Below, piece by piece: positions 8,038-17,869 of a DNA stretch of 51,397 nucleotides. This DNA is from Polyangiaceae bacterium (GTDB lineage: Bacteria; Myxococcota_A; Polyangia; Polyangiales; Polyangiaceae). The first letter of the stretch is position 1. Every line of letters begins with the position of its first letter. The position numbers and the translations under genes are program-made. The stretch covers positions 1-51,397 of the forward strand of contig JADLFU010000145.1 of assembly GCA_020849655.1 (NCBI GenBank), read 5' to 3'. Under the pieces are notes generated by a model. It had not been told where the DNA came from. It did no database searches and was given only the letters and a program-made list of their open reading frames with translations.

Positions 8038-8789
8038 GGCGCCTCGCCGCCGCGCTCTCGATCGCGCTCGCGGGCGCGCTCGCCCACGCGGCGCCCACGC
8101 CCCGCGTGACGGCCTCCGTGTCGAAGGGGCACCCCAACAGCGGCAAGCTGAGCGGCGGCAAGCGCTGGACGAACACCAAGTGGGCCCGCCAGCGGCCCGG
8201 GCGCGCCGGCAGCTGGGGCACGCCGGAGATGGTGCGGCTGCTGCAGTCGTCGGCCCACAAGGTCGCCGGCAAGCACCCGCGCTCGGTGCTGATGATCGGC
8301 GATCTGTCGGCGAGGGAGGGCGGCCCGCTGCCGGGGCACCACTCGCACCAGAGCGGGCGCGACGCGGACGTCGGGTTCTACCTGCGCGACTCGCGCGACC
8401 GCCACGTGGTGCTGGAGCGCTTCGTCGCCATCGACCAGCACGGCGACGCGAGGGGCGACAAGCGCGTCCACTTCGACGACGCGCGCAACTGGGAGCTCGT
8501 GGCGGCGTGGCTCGGCGACGGGCGCGTCGAGGTCCGCGGCGTCTTCGTCGCGGGCTGGCTGAAGGCGAGGCTGCTGCGGCGCGCCGAGGAGGCGCGCGCC
8601 CCGAAGACCCTGATCGAGCGCGCGCAGATGCTCCTGATGCAACCACCCAACGCAGAGTCCCACGACGATCACTTTCACTTGCGCATCGCCTGCGCGGCCG
8701 GGCAGCGGGGGGTGTGCTTCGATGACAGCATCGATCGCGCGCCCCGCTCTCCGGGCGGCCTCTCGTCTCCCTCGGGGGCCATCGAGTGA
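8034..8789 (+). CDS. MepA-type penicillin-insensitive murein endopeptidase (peptidase M74)
   Basis: A periplasmic zinc peptidase that cleaves D-Ala-meso-DAP cross-links in peptidoglycan. A GTG start overlaps the TolC stop (GTGA), and a signal peptide of about 19 residues ends at LAHA-APTP. The LAS-type zinc site is visible: HHSHQSGRDADVGFYL supplies the His and Asp ligands and DHFHLRI gives the HxH. At 251 residues it is close to E. coli MepA. Coupling to a TolC-type channel suggests local opening of the peptidoglycan where the trans-envelope channel is inserted; that role is inference. Confidence 0.88.
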   Translation: MRRLAAALSIALAGALAHAAPTPRVTASVSKGHPNSGKLSGGKRWTNTKWARQRPGRAGSWGTPEMVRLLQSSAHKVAGKHPRSVLMIGDLSAREGGPLPGHHSHQSGRDADVGFYLRDSRDRHVVLERFVAIDQHGDARGDKRVHFDDARNWELVAAWLGDGRVEVRGVFVAGWLKARLLRRAEEARAPKTLIERAQMLLMQPPNAESHDDHFHLRIACAAGQRGVCFDDSIDRAPRSPGGLSSPSGAIE

Positions 8790-8989
8790 CCCGCGGCCGC
8801 GCGTGCGCGCTCGCCGTCACCGCCGCTGTCATCGTCGCCTGCGGCCCGAAGAAGCCGCCGGAGGGCCCGCCCCCCGAGTACGAGCCCGGGCGCGAGTGGA
8901 CCCCCGACGGCAAGCCCCTGCCCCGCGGCAGCGCGGCGCCCGCCGCGAGCGCCGCGCCCAGCGCCGAGCGCCCCGACAGGCCGCAGTGA
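8786..8989 (+). CDS. Small Pro-rich lipoprotein
   Basis: A 67-residue protein starting at a GTG that overlaps the MepA stop (GTGA). It has a short signal peptide ending in the lipobox VIVACG (Cys19), followed by a Pro/Glu/Ala/Ser-rich unstructured tail (PKKPPEGPPPEYEPG). No domain is recognisable. Such a tail could tether or space envelope components, and its tight overlap makes it the third member of the TolC-MepA operon. Confidence 0.65.
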   Translation: MTRGRACALAVTAAVIVACGPKKPPEGPPPEYEPGREWTPDGKPLPRGSAAPAASAAPSAERPDRPQ

Positions 8990-9004
8990 GGATTGTTTTA
9001 CTGG

Positions 9005-10288
9005 TCAGCGCTGCGGCGCCGGCAGCGTGAGGGAGAGCCCCACCGTCACCGCGAGCACCCCAGAGAACAGCGCCAGCATCGTCGTGGTCAGCCCTGCGCT
9101 CACGCACGCCGAGGCGACGACGACGCCGATGATCCCGCCGAGGTAGCGGGCCGCGGAGACGACGCCCGCCGCGCGACCGCCGCGCGCCGCGTCGACCGCC
9201 GAGAGCGACACCGCCTGCGCGCCCGGCGAGGTCACGCCGAGCCCGAGCGCGACGAGGCACGCCGGCCCGAGCGCCGGCGCGTCGAGCGGCGTCACGATGA
9301 GGGCCGCCATCCCGAGCGCGGACAGCGACGCGCCGAGCGTCATCGAGCCGCGGGCGCCGAGCCGCCGCGAGAGCGCGCCGACCGCCAGCGAGCCCGCGAC
9401 CATGCCCCCCGTCATCAGCAGCATCATCCGCCCGACCACGCGCGGCGGCGTGTCGCTCGGGACCATCAGCGGCAGCACCGTGAGCAGCCCGTACATCGCG
9501 AGGTTCTGCAGGGCGATGACCAGCGACGACGAGCGGAAGGCCGGGATGCCGAGCAGCCGCACGTCGACCGCGGGCGCCGGCGCGCGCAGCTCCCACGCGG
9601 TGAAGGCCGCGAACGCGACGACCCCGAGCCCGAGCCACCCGGCCGGCGCGCGGGAAGAGCGCGCGGCGACGAGCGGGACCGTGGCCATCGCGAAGAGCAG
9701 CGCGCCCGGGACGTCGAAGGACACCTCGTCGCGAGGCGCCTCACGGGGCGAGACGAACACGCTCAGCGCGAGCGCGAGGAGGACGACGGGGACGTTGACC
9801 CAGAAGACCGACTGCCAGCCGAACCGCTGCACGAGCTCGCCGCCGAGCAGCGGCCCTATCGCCGCCGACACCCCCATCAGCGCGGAGAAGGCGCCGAGAA
9901 ACCGCGGGCGGTCGGCGGGCGCGACCTCGGCGCGCACCGTCGCGAGCGCGGCCGGGACGACCATCGACGCGCCCGCCGCCATCGCGACGCGCGCGACGCC
10001 CACCGCGACGATCGTGTGCAGCACGGCCCCGAGGACGGCCGCGGCGGCGAAGGCGACGAGCCCGAGGCGCTGGACCGTGCGGTGCCCGATCGCGTCGCCG
10101 AGCCGCCCTGCGGGCGCGGAGAACACGACGCTCGCGACGAGGTACGACGCCACCGCGACGACGGTCACGAGCTCGATCGGGCGCCCGAGGCCGCGCGCCA
10201 TCGGCGGCACGGCGACCGCGATCATGGTGGAGTTCAACGGCGCGAGGCCGACCGACAGGCCCCAGGAGGCGATCGCGAGCTTTCTCAC
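9005..10288 (-). CDS. MFS drug/proton antiporter-like transporter
   Basis: A 427-residue inner-membrane protein with about 12 to 14 hydrophobic segments. It shows MFS motif A after the second segment (GRLGDAIGHRTVQR), the antiporter motif C (GVSAAIGPLLGG) and the following FGWQSVFWVNVP signature typical of DHA exporters. It starts at a GTG whose GTGA overlaps the stop of the ATP-grasp gene, so it belongs to the same operon as the two phosphotransferase subunits. That linkage suggests export of the compound, or product, handled by the enzyme. The substrate cannot be read from the sequence. It is convergent with the small lipoprotein gene, 15 bases away. Confidence 0.9.
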   Translation of the reverse strand: MRKLAIASWGLSVGLAPLNSTMIAVAVPPMARGLGRPIELVTVVAVASYLVASVVFSAPAGRLGDAIGHRTVQRLGLVAFAAAAVLGAVLHTIVAVGVARVAMAAGASMVVPAALATVRAEVAPADRPRFLGAFSALMGVSAAIGPLLGGELVQRFGWQSVFWVNVPVVLLALALSVFVSPREAPRDEVSFDVPGALLFAMATVPLVAARSSRAPAGWLGLGVVAFAAFTAWELRAPAPAVDVRLLGIPAFRSSSLVIALQNLAMYGLLTVLPLMVPSDTPPRVVGRMMLLMTGGMVAGSLAVGALSRRLGARGSMTLGASLSALGMAALIVTPLDAPALGPACLVALGLGVTSPGAQAVSLSAVDAARGGRAAGVVSAARYLGGIIGVVVASACVSAGLTTTMLALFSGVLAVTVGLSLTLPAPQR

Positions 10289-11073
10289 CGGGTGATGGCG
10301 CGCGCCTGTAGCACCGAGAGCGCGCCGCCGCGCCACGCGAGCTCGAGATCGACCGGGCCGCCGACGAGCGCCTCCGCCGCGGGCACGACGCGCGCGACCT
10401 CGAGCAGGGCGGCGTCCCCGAGCGTGCGCGCGCCGCGCCGGGCCGCGTCGACCTCGCGCTCCACGAGCGCCGCGCCGTCGCGGACGATCTCGAGATCCTT
10501 GTCGCCGAGGGAGACCGAGCGCGGCGCGCCCGCGCGCGACAGGAGGAAGCGATCGGGGTTCACGAGCCCCTGCACGAGCGCCTCGCCGAGCCCCCACGTC
10601 GCCTCGACGACGAGGTGATCCTCGCGCGTGACGGGATCGCGCGAGAAGACGATCGCGGAGATCTCCGCGTCGACGAGCCGCTGCACGACGACGGCCATCC
10701 GCGGCGGATCGGTGAGGCCGAGCTTCGCGCGGTACGCGAGCGCCGCCTTCGTGTGGGCCGACGCGAGCACCCGGCGCACCGCCTCGCGGACGGCGTCCGG
10801 TGTCGCGCACCCGAGCACGGTCGCGTGCAGCCCGGCGAAGCTCGCGGCGGCGCCGTCCTCGCCGATGGCCGACGAGCGCACCGCGACCACCCCGAGCTGC
10901 GCGAGCGCGCGGATCTCTCCGTCGTCGAGGCCGCGCGTGGCGACGGCCGCGGCGTCCTCCGGCGACAGGGCGACGCCGCTCGGCACCGGCAGCCCCGCGC
11001 GGAGCGCGAGCGCGAGGCCGCGCGCCTTGCCGCCGTAGCGCGCGCCGTCGGCCGCGTCGGCGAGCGGGATCAT
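10285..11073 (-). CDS. Stand-alone ATP-grasp (PEP synthase/PPDK N-terminal) subunit
   Basis: A 262-residue nucleotide-binding domain like the N-terminus of PEP synthase, pyruvate phosphate dikinase and rifampicin phosphotransferase. All hallmark blocks are present in order: GGKARGLALALRAGLPVPSG near the N-terminus, VAVRSSAIGEDGAAASFAG, ISAIVFSRDPVTR, VEATWGLGEALVQGLVNPD and DLELAWRGGALSVLQARAIT at the C-terminus. It is somewhat shorter than the usual 300 or so residues, and no His or PEP-binding domain follows. The missing swivelling-His domain is encoded by the upstream gene, whose stop overlaps this ATG (ATGA). The two gene products probably act as one enzyme. Confidence 0.85.
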   Translation of the reverse strand: MIPLADAADGARYGGKARGLALALRAGLPVPSGVALSPEDAAAVATRGLDDGEIRALAQLGVVAVRSSAIGEDGAAASFAGLHATVLGCATPDAVREAVRRVLASAHTKAALAYRAKLGLTDPPRMAVVVQRLVDAEISAIVFSRDPVTREDHLVVEATWGLGEALVQGLVNPDRFLLSRAGAPRSVSLGDKDLEIVRDGAALVEREVDAARRGARTLGDAALLEVARVVPAAEALVGGPVDLELAWRGGALSVLQARAITR

Positions 11074-12770
11074 CCGAGGAGCGTGACCTCGCCCGTGTCG
11101 CCGTCGACGCGCACCCGCTGCCCGTCCCTGATCTTCGCCGTCGCGCGGATCGTGCCGACGACGCCGGGGATCCCGTACTCGCGCGCGACGATCGCCGCGT
11201 GGCAGAGCTGGCCTCCGCGGTCGGTCACGATGGCGCCCAGCAGCGGGAGCACGACGTTGAAGTACGGCGCCGTCGCGCGCGTGACCAGCACGTCCCCCTG
11301 CGCGATGCGGCCGAACTCCTCCTCGCGGTCCACCAGCCGCGCGGTGCCCTCGTAGACGCCGGGGCTCACCGCGAGGCCCTTGATGGCCTCGGCGCCAGCG
11401 GGCGCGGGCTCCTGGAAGATGCCCGTCATCACCGCCTCGACGGCCCGCCCCGCGCGCCGCCCGCGCTCCGGGAGCCAGTCGACCGGCGGCGGCGCGCCCG
11501 GCTCACCGCCGAGGAACTTCGGCACGTCGGCGTCCGAGACGCTCTTCGTCGTGCGCCACGCGCGGCGGGCCTCGAGCTCCGCCCGCTCTGCCTCGCTCAC
11601 GCGTCCTGCCGTCACGAAGCGGTCGAGCTCCTCGGGCGTCGCGTCCAGCAGGAGCGCCGCGTCCCGGAGCTGGCCGTCGGCGGCGAGCCGACGCCCCGCC
11701 TCGAGCACCGCGCGGCGGGTGATCCCGATCGCCCAGCCCTCGGAGTGATGACCCCGCTCGTCGCGCAGGCGCGCGATGTGCCGCGCCTCCGCCAGGAGCT
11801 CATCGAACCGCGCGCGGTGCTCCACGGGGACTCGCTCGCGCAGGCTCGAGATCGCCCGCGCGCCGTCGGTGTCACCTCTCGAGCCCGCGCCGCGGGTCGC
11901 CGCCCGGACCGCGCCGAGCAGCGTGTCGGGCAGCTCGCCGGCGCTCGGGGCGCACACGTCGTACCCGACCGCGCGGTGGCGCACGACGTCGAGGTACGCG
12001 CGGGCCGCCGAGCCCACGTCGCCGCCCGCGTCGCACAGCCGCGCGAGCGTGTCGGCCGCGGGCCCGTCGCCGTCGAGGGTCGCCTGCGCGGCAGGATCGC
12101 GCGCGACAGCCTCCGCCAGCGCCTGGAGCTCGGCGCGCGCCGCCCCCAGCGAGATGGCGGAGGCGCCGCGCACGGCGGCCAGGATCTCGCCCGTCGGGCG
12201 CCCCGTCCACGCGCCGACCTGCGCCAGAAAGTCACCGATGGGGAGGGTGCAGGTGATCGTGAAGCGGTGGTGCTGCCGGACCATCGCGGCGTTGTTCGCC
12301 ACGCACTCGGCGAGGTGGGCCGCGAGCTCGCGCGCGTCGAGCTTCTCGACCGACAGCGCCTGCATCTGCCGGTGCCTCGCGTCGGCCGCCGGCTTCACGC
12401 GCGCGTCCCACTCGTTCAAGTCCTCGCGCCACAGCTTGCGCTCGAACGCGTCGTGCGACGCCGTCACGCGCGCGCGGAGCTTCGGGACCGCGCGCGTCAG
12501 CAGCCAGAACACGGCGCGCGGAGGCGGGCCCTTCGCGCCGGGCGGCGCGCCGAACGGCACGGCCTGCATGTACGCAAAATCGTTCACGTACGCGGGCTGC
12601 AGGTGAGACAGCATCACCCCGAACCTCGCCGTGCTCTCGGCGAACCCCGCGGCGAAGCCCGCGAGCGTCGCGTGCTGGACGAGCCTCGACGCCGGGCGCG
12701 GGAAGTGTGCGGTCTCGAGCTCCCAGGTGCCCGGTCCGGGCGCAGCGAAAGACTTGGTGGTGGTCGGCAT
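11070..12770 (-). CDS. PEP-utilising enzyme subunit: substrate-like domain plus phosphohistidine swivel domain
   Basis: A 566-residue cytoplasmic protein. The C-terminal 90 or so residues form the PEP-utiliser mobile domain with the phosphate-carrying His524 in GGQLCHAAIVAREYGIPGVV, then DGQRVRVDGDTGEV. Residues 1 to about 460 are helical and resemble the substrate-binding part of rifampicin phosphotransferase-like enzymes (blocks such as HLQPAYVNDFAYMQ and LWREDLNEWDARVKP). It lacks an ATP-grasp domain, which the next gene supplies. The Cys before the catalytic His, where Ser or Thr is usual, is odd. A purine-rich GAGGGG stands a few bases before the ATG. The natural substrate is unknown. 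Confidence 0.8.
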   Translation of the reverse strand: MPTTTKSFAAPGPGTWELETAHFPRPASRLVQHATLAGFAAGFAESTARFGVMLSHLQPAYVNDFAYMQAVPFGAPPGAKGPPPRAVFWLLTRAVPKLRARVTASHDAFERKLWREDLNEWDARVKPAADARHRQMQALSVEKLDARELAAHLAECVANNAAMVRQHHRFTITCTLPIGDFLAQVGAWTGRPTGEILAAVRGASAISLGAARAELQALAEAVARDPAAQATLDGDGPAADTLARLCDAGGDVGSAARAYLDVVRHRAVGYDVCAPSAGELPDTLLGAVRAATRGAGSRGDTDGARAISSLRERVPVEHRARFDELLAEARHIARLRDERGHHSEGWAIGITRRAVLEAGRRLAADGQLRDAALLLDATPEELDRFVTAGRVSEAERAELEARRAWRTTKSVSDADVPKFLGGEPGAPPPVDWLPERGRRAGRAVEAVMTGIFQEPAPAGAEAIKGLAVSPGVYEGTARLVDREEEFGRIAQGDVLVTRATAPYFNVVLPLLGAIVTDRGGQLCHAAIVAREYGIPGVVGTIRATAKIRDGQRVRVDGDTGEVTLLG

Positions 12771-12836
12771 GTCCCCTCGGGTACGTACGATCCGCCCCGG
12801 AGGGTCCGCCGGTCCAGCGGAAAGTGATCCGCGTCA

Positions 12837-12858
12837 CCCCGGCGCCCGCGCGCCGGGG
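12837..12858 (-). terminator. Hairpin downstream of the acyl-CoA dehydrogenase gene
   Basis: CCCCGGCGC (12837-12845) and GCGCCGGGG (12850-12858) form a perfect 9-bp stem with a CCGC loop, beginning 10 bases after the stop of the minus-strand gene. There is no T-tract. It separates the uracil/acyl-CoA cluster from the phosphotransferase operon. Confidence 0.55.
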
Positions 12859-12867
12859 AGGCTCGGC

Positions 12868-14586
12868 TCAGATGAGGTCGAACGGGTAGCCGCCGTCGCC
12901 GTAGACGCGCGCCGCTATCGCCTTGCGCAGCTCGTCGTCGTTGCGGTCGAAGGCTCGCAGGTTGGCCTTCATGCGCGCGCCGGCGGACGACGCGAACATC
13001 GTCGTGAGATCGATCTCGCGGCGCGCGCCCTCCTCGCCCCGCTGCTCGATCGCGCGCGTCGTGCGGGAGATGCACGCGGCGAGGCAGAACAGATCGATCG
13101 CGATCTCGGCGACCCGGCGCTGCGTGTACTGCATCTCGGCGATGTCCTTGCCGTGCTTGCGGAGCACCTTGTCGACGGCCTTCACCAGCTCGACCACGTA
13201 CTCCTCGAACAGCACCGCCTCGCGCGAGAGCAGCGGGTGCGCCCGCGTGAGCCGCTCGCGCCCGAGGGCCGTGCGCGCCTTGCGCACCGCGAACTCACTC
13301 AACAATCCAAACCCCTTGATCGGCTCGCGCATCGCCCGCACGACCTCCGCGAGCTCCTTGCCGGGGCCCGCCATCCCCGAGAGCGCGATGAAGCAGCGCA
13401 GGATCTCGTTCGTGCCCTCGAAGATGAGGTTGATGCGCGCGTCGCGCAGCAGCCGCTCGTAGGGGTACTCCTTCATGTAGCCGATGCCGGCGGCGATCTG
13501 CAGCGCGTCGTTGACGACCCGCCACAGCGTCTCGCTGCCCACGATCTTGCAGATGGCGCTCTCGAGCGAGTAGTCGAGCCGCCCGGTGTCGACGAGGCCC
13601 GCCGTCAGGTACGCCGCGCTCTCGAGCGCCCACGTCTGGCAGGTCATCTCGGCGATCTTGTCCTTGATGAGCCCGAACTCGCCGATCGACCGCCCGAACG
13701 CCTTGCGCTCCATCACGCGCGCCGTGGCCATCGAGATCAGGCGCTTGCACGCGCCGACGCTGCCGGTCGCGAGCGAGAGCCGGCCGGTGTTCAGCACCTC
13801 CATCGCGACGCGGAACCCTCGCCCCGGCTCGCCGAGCACGCCCTCGACCGGCACGCGGACGTCGTCGAAATACACCGAGGTCGTCGACGATCCCCGGATC
13901 CCGAGCTTGTGCTCGCCGGGGCCGGAGGTGACGCCGGGGCCGCGCTCGACGAGCAGCGCGGTCAGCCTCGGCTTGTGCCCCTCCTCGGGGCGGCTCGTCC
14001 GCGCGAACACGGTGAACACGTCGGCGAAGCCGCCGTTCGTGATCCAGATCTTCGAGCCGTTGAGCACGTAGTGGCGGCCGTCGGGCGACAGCTCCGCGCG
14101 CGTCTGGATGGCCGCCGCGTCGGAGCCCGCGGACGGCTCGGTCAGCGCGAACGCGGCGACGCGCTCGCCCGTCGCGAGGCGCGGCAGCCAGCGCGCCTTC
14201 TGCTCCTCGGTGCCAAACAGCAGGATGGCGCGCAGGCCGATGCTCTGGTGGCCTCCGAGCGTCACCGCGAGCGAGGCGTCGTGGCGCGACACCTCCTCCA
14301 TCACCCGCGCGTACGCCATCGTCGAGAGGCCGAGCCCGCCGTGGGCCTGCGGCGTCACCATGCCGAACAGCCCGAGCTCCTTCAGGCCGTCGAGCACCTC
14401 GGCCGGGATCTCGTGCGCGTCGTCGATGGCGGCGCTGTCGACCGACGCCTCGCAGAACCGCCTCACCGAGTCCACCATGAGGCGCACCTCGTCGCGCTCG
14501 GCCTCGCCGGGCGCGGGGTACGGGAAGATCAGCTCCTCGGCGACGACGCCGTGGAACAGCGCCTTCATGAAGGACTCTTCGTTCAT
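12868..14586 (-). CDS. Acyl-CoA dehydrogenase (VLCAD/ACAD9-like)
   Basis: A FAD-dependent enzyme that introduces the alpha-beta double bond into acyl-CoA. The 572 residues hold the N-terminal helical domain, the FAD/substrate middle domain (AFALTEPSAGSDAAAIQT, KIWITNGG) and the C-terminal helical domain with RKAFGRSIGEFGLIKDKIAEM and the catalytic-Glu loop NLIFEGTNEILR. An extra C-terminal region of about 150 residues (from about 420) matches the longer VLCAD/ACAD9 architecture. It starts 7 bases after the upp stop on the same strand, so it probably shares the uracil-catabolism transcript. Its actual acyl substrate is not readable. Confidence 0.92.
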   Translation of the reverse strand: MNEESFMKALFHGVVAEELIFPYPAPGEAERDEVRLMVDSVRRFCEASVDSAAIDDAHEIPAEVLDGLKELGLFGMVTPQAHGGLGLSTMAYARVMEEVSRHDASLAVTLGGHQSIGLRAILLFGTEEQKARWLPRLATGERVAAFALTEPSAGSDAAAIQTRAELSPDGRHYVLNGSKIWITNGGFADVFTVFARTSRPEEGHKPRLTALLVERGPGVTSGPGEHKLGIRGSSTTSVYFDDVRVPVEGVLGEPGRGFRVAMEVLNTGRLSLATGSVGACKRLISMATARVMERKAFGRSIGEFGLIKDKIAEMTCQTWALESAAYLTAGLVDTGRLDYSLESAICKIVGSETLWRVVNDALQIAAGIGYMKEYPYERLLRDARINLIFEGTNEILRCFIALSGMAGPGKELAEVVRAMREPIKGFGLLSEFAVRKARTALGRERLTRAHPLLSREAVLFEEYVVELVKAVDKVLRKHGKDIAEMQYTQRRVAEIAIDLFCLAACISRTTRAIEQRGEEGARREIDLTTMFASSAGARMKANLRAFDRNDDELRKAIAARVYGDGGYPFDLI

Positions 14587-14593
14587 CAGCCGC

Positions 14594-15232
14594 TCACTTG
14601 GTGCCGAACAGCCGGTCGCCCGCGTCGCCGATGCCGGGGAGGATGTAGCCGTGATCGTTGAGGCCGTCGTCGACGCTCGCGGTGTAGATGGGCACGTCGG
14701 GGTGGTGCTCGGTGAAGTTCTTGATGCCCTCGGGGCACGCGAGCAGGCACACGAACTTCAGCGAGCCGGGCTTCGACCGCTTGATGCGCGCGACCGCCGC
14801 GATGGCGCTGTTGCCCGTCGCGAGCATCGGGTCGCACACGATGACCTCGCGGTCGGCGAGGCGCTGCGGCACCTTGTAGTAGTACTCGACCGCCATCAGC
14901 GTCTTCGGATCGCGGTACAGGCCCACGTGGCCGACGCGCGCCGACGGGATGAGCTCGAGCATCCCGTCGAGGATGCCGAGGCCGGCGCGGAGGATCGCGA
15001 CGAGCACGACCTTCTTGCCCTCGAGCATCGGCTTGTTCGTCACGGCGAGCGGCGTCTGCACCTCGACGTCGGAGAGCTTCATGTCGCGCGTCGCCTCGTA
15101 GGCGAGCAGCATCGAGATCTCCTTCAGCAGCAGGCGAAAGCTCGCGGTCGACGTCGTCGACTTTCGCATCAGCGTCAGCTTGTGTTGCACGAGCGGGTGG
15201 TCGACGACGTGGACGTTGGCGGGGAGGGTCAT
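14594..15232 (-). CDS. upp: Uracil phosphoribosyltransferase
   Basis: Converts uracil and PRPP to UMP. The 212-residue protein has the UPRT hallmarks: [19 protein letters not shown], the PRPP loop [15 protein letters not shown] and the C-terminal uracil-binding block [17 protein letters not shown]. In most bacteria this is a salvage enzyme. Here it lies 43 bases downstream of urc4 and urc1, where it is expected to supply the UMP that the URC pathway degrades (the counterpart of yeast URC6). Confidence 0.96.
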   Translation of the reverse strand: MTLPANVHVVDHPLVQHKLTLMRKSTTSTASFRLLLKEISMLLAYEATRDMKLSDVEVQTPLAVTNKPMLEGKKVVLVAILRAGLGILDGMLELIPSARVGHVGLYRDPKTLMAVEYYYKVPQRLADREVIVCDPMLATGNSAIAAVARIKRSKPGSLKFVCLLACPEGIKNFTEHHPDVPIYTASVDDGLNDHGYILPGIGDAGDRLFGTK

Positions 15233-15275
15233 CAGGGTCTCTCGGGTGTCGTGGGAGGGTGGGACGCGACGCGCG

Positions 15276-16503
15276 TCAGAACACTGTGCCGTCGCTGACG
15301 ATGGAGATGGGAGGCGCGCCGTCAGAGCGGCGCTCCCGGGCGAGGAGGCGGCCCGTCGCCCACGTGCCGCCCTCGAGGACGCTGGCGAGCGGCAGATCGG
15401 TCGGCGACCTGTCGAGCGCGGCGCAGACCAGCGGATGCAAGTCATCGAGCAGCGACAGCGTGCACGCGCGCCACTCGACGACCAGCGGCGACCCCGGCAG
15501 GTGGGCCTCGCGGTAGAGCGACGGATCGCGCAGGGACAGCGCGCCGCCGTCGACGAACAGCCCGCCGTTGCGGTACTCGGGCAGGCCCGTGAGCGCGGCG
15601 CCACCCGTCACGCACAGACCGCCCTCCTCGAGCGGCTCGAACAGCGAGTACGCGAGCCACTGGCTGAGCTTGTGAAAGGGCACCAGCGAACCGGGCAGCG
15701 CCGGGTGCTCCCACACGTCGCCGAGGCTCACGCCGTCGAGGCGCAGGCGCCCCGGCCATATCTCCGCGAGCCCGCACAGGAGCGAGGACAGCAACAGCTG
15801 CGCGTCGACCTCGCCCGTCGACGAGGGCGCCGTGTCGAAGAGCCCGCCCGGGCGTCCGCTCGCGCCGAACACCGTCGTCTCGGCGGCCAGCGCGGCGCCG
15901 AGGCTCGCGAGCAGGGCGGCGCGCCCGTCGAGGCCGTCCATGGGGTTGGAGTCGTCGACCTGCAGCCCGCGCGCGACGTCGGCGACACGGAGGCGCGCGA
16001 GCCGCGCGGCGTCGACCCGCAGCGGATCGCCTGGGTCGTCGGAGAAGAGCCCCGCCTCGAACATGCGCAGGCTCGCGACGGCGAGGCCCTCGCTGCGGCC
16101 CGCGGAGGCGCCCGTCGAGGCGTCGCCGTACCGCCACACCGCGCCCGCGCCGGCGTCGAGCAGCACGCTCACCATGACGAGATCGATCATCGCGCGCGCG
16201 CGCTCCGCGGGGGCCCGCCCGACGAGGCGCGCGCGCAGCCCCGCGAGGCGCGGCGCGCCGCCGACGTCGAAGTGGCGGTAGCGACCGTGCACCGGCACGA
16301 GGAGGCTCGGGTACGCGGCGCGCGTGACCTCGGCGACCCTCGCCGCGATCTCGGGCAGGCGCGCCCGGTCGACGCTGAACCAGTCGCTCTCTCCGCGCTC
16401 GGCGCGATCGAGGAGCGCGCGGCTCTCTCGGCGGATGGTGTCGGTCGAGAACAGCCGCGCGAGCTCGGGCGAGAGGCGGCGCGGATCGAGCGGGGCGCGC
16501 GCC

Positions 16504-16511
<8 letters not shown>
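15276..16511 (-). CDS. urc4: URC4-type DUF1688 protein of uracil catabolism
   Basis: A 411-residue protein matching the DUF1688 family, whose fungal member URC4/URG3 is required for growth on uracil as nitrogen source. Typical blocks are [19 protein letters not shown] (about 67-85), [33 protein letters not shown] and [17 protein letters not shown]. The biochemical step is not firmly settled; genetics place it after UMP formation, on the way to ribosylurea and urea. Its start overlaps the end of urc1 by eight bases. This neighbourhood (urc1-urc4-upp) is the main support for the call. Confidence 0.88.
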
Positions 16512-17757
<1,246 letters not shown>

Positions 17758-17784
17758 GTTCGTGCCTCGCGAGAGGAAACGACG

Positions 17785-17814
17785 ATCCTAGAGCGCGGGT
17801 CGGCCCACGACCAA
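17785..17814 (-). promoter_or_regulatory. Candidate promoter of the urc1-urc4-upp operon
   Basis: On the minus strand, TTGGTC (17809-17814) and TAGGAT (17785-17790) are 18 bases apart, about 28 bases upstream of the urc1 start. This would give a short leader that includes the GCGAGG ribosome-binding site. Motif match only; no regulator site was recognised. Confidence 0.4.
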
Positions 17815-17847
17815 CAAGAATCCACGCGCCGCGCCGCGTCGGGGCGC

Positions 17848-17869
17848 GCGCGGCGCGCTGGCGCCGCGC
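17848..17869 (-). terminator. Hairpin at the end of the outer-membrane protein gene
   Basis: GCGCGGCGC (17848-17856) and GCGCCGCGC (17861-17869) form a perfect 9-bp stem with a 4-base loop, starting at the stop codon of the minus-strand barrel gene. It would isolate that gene from the urc operon promoter just downstream. Confidence 0.5.

Noticed and set aside
10285-12770. A PEP synthase gene broken by a frameshift
   Set aside because: Domain order is wrong for a simple break, both pieces have intact start and stop signals with ATGA overlap, and no PEP-binding barrel is present.
12781-12788. GTACGTAC palindrome before the phosphotransferase operon as an operator
   Set aside because: Only eight bases and likely by chance; no second copy seen nearby.
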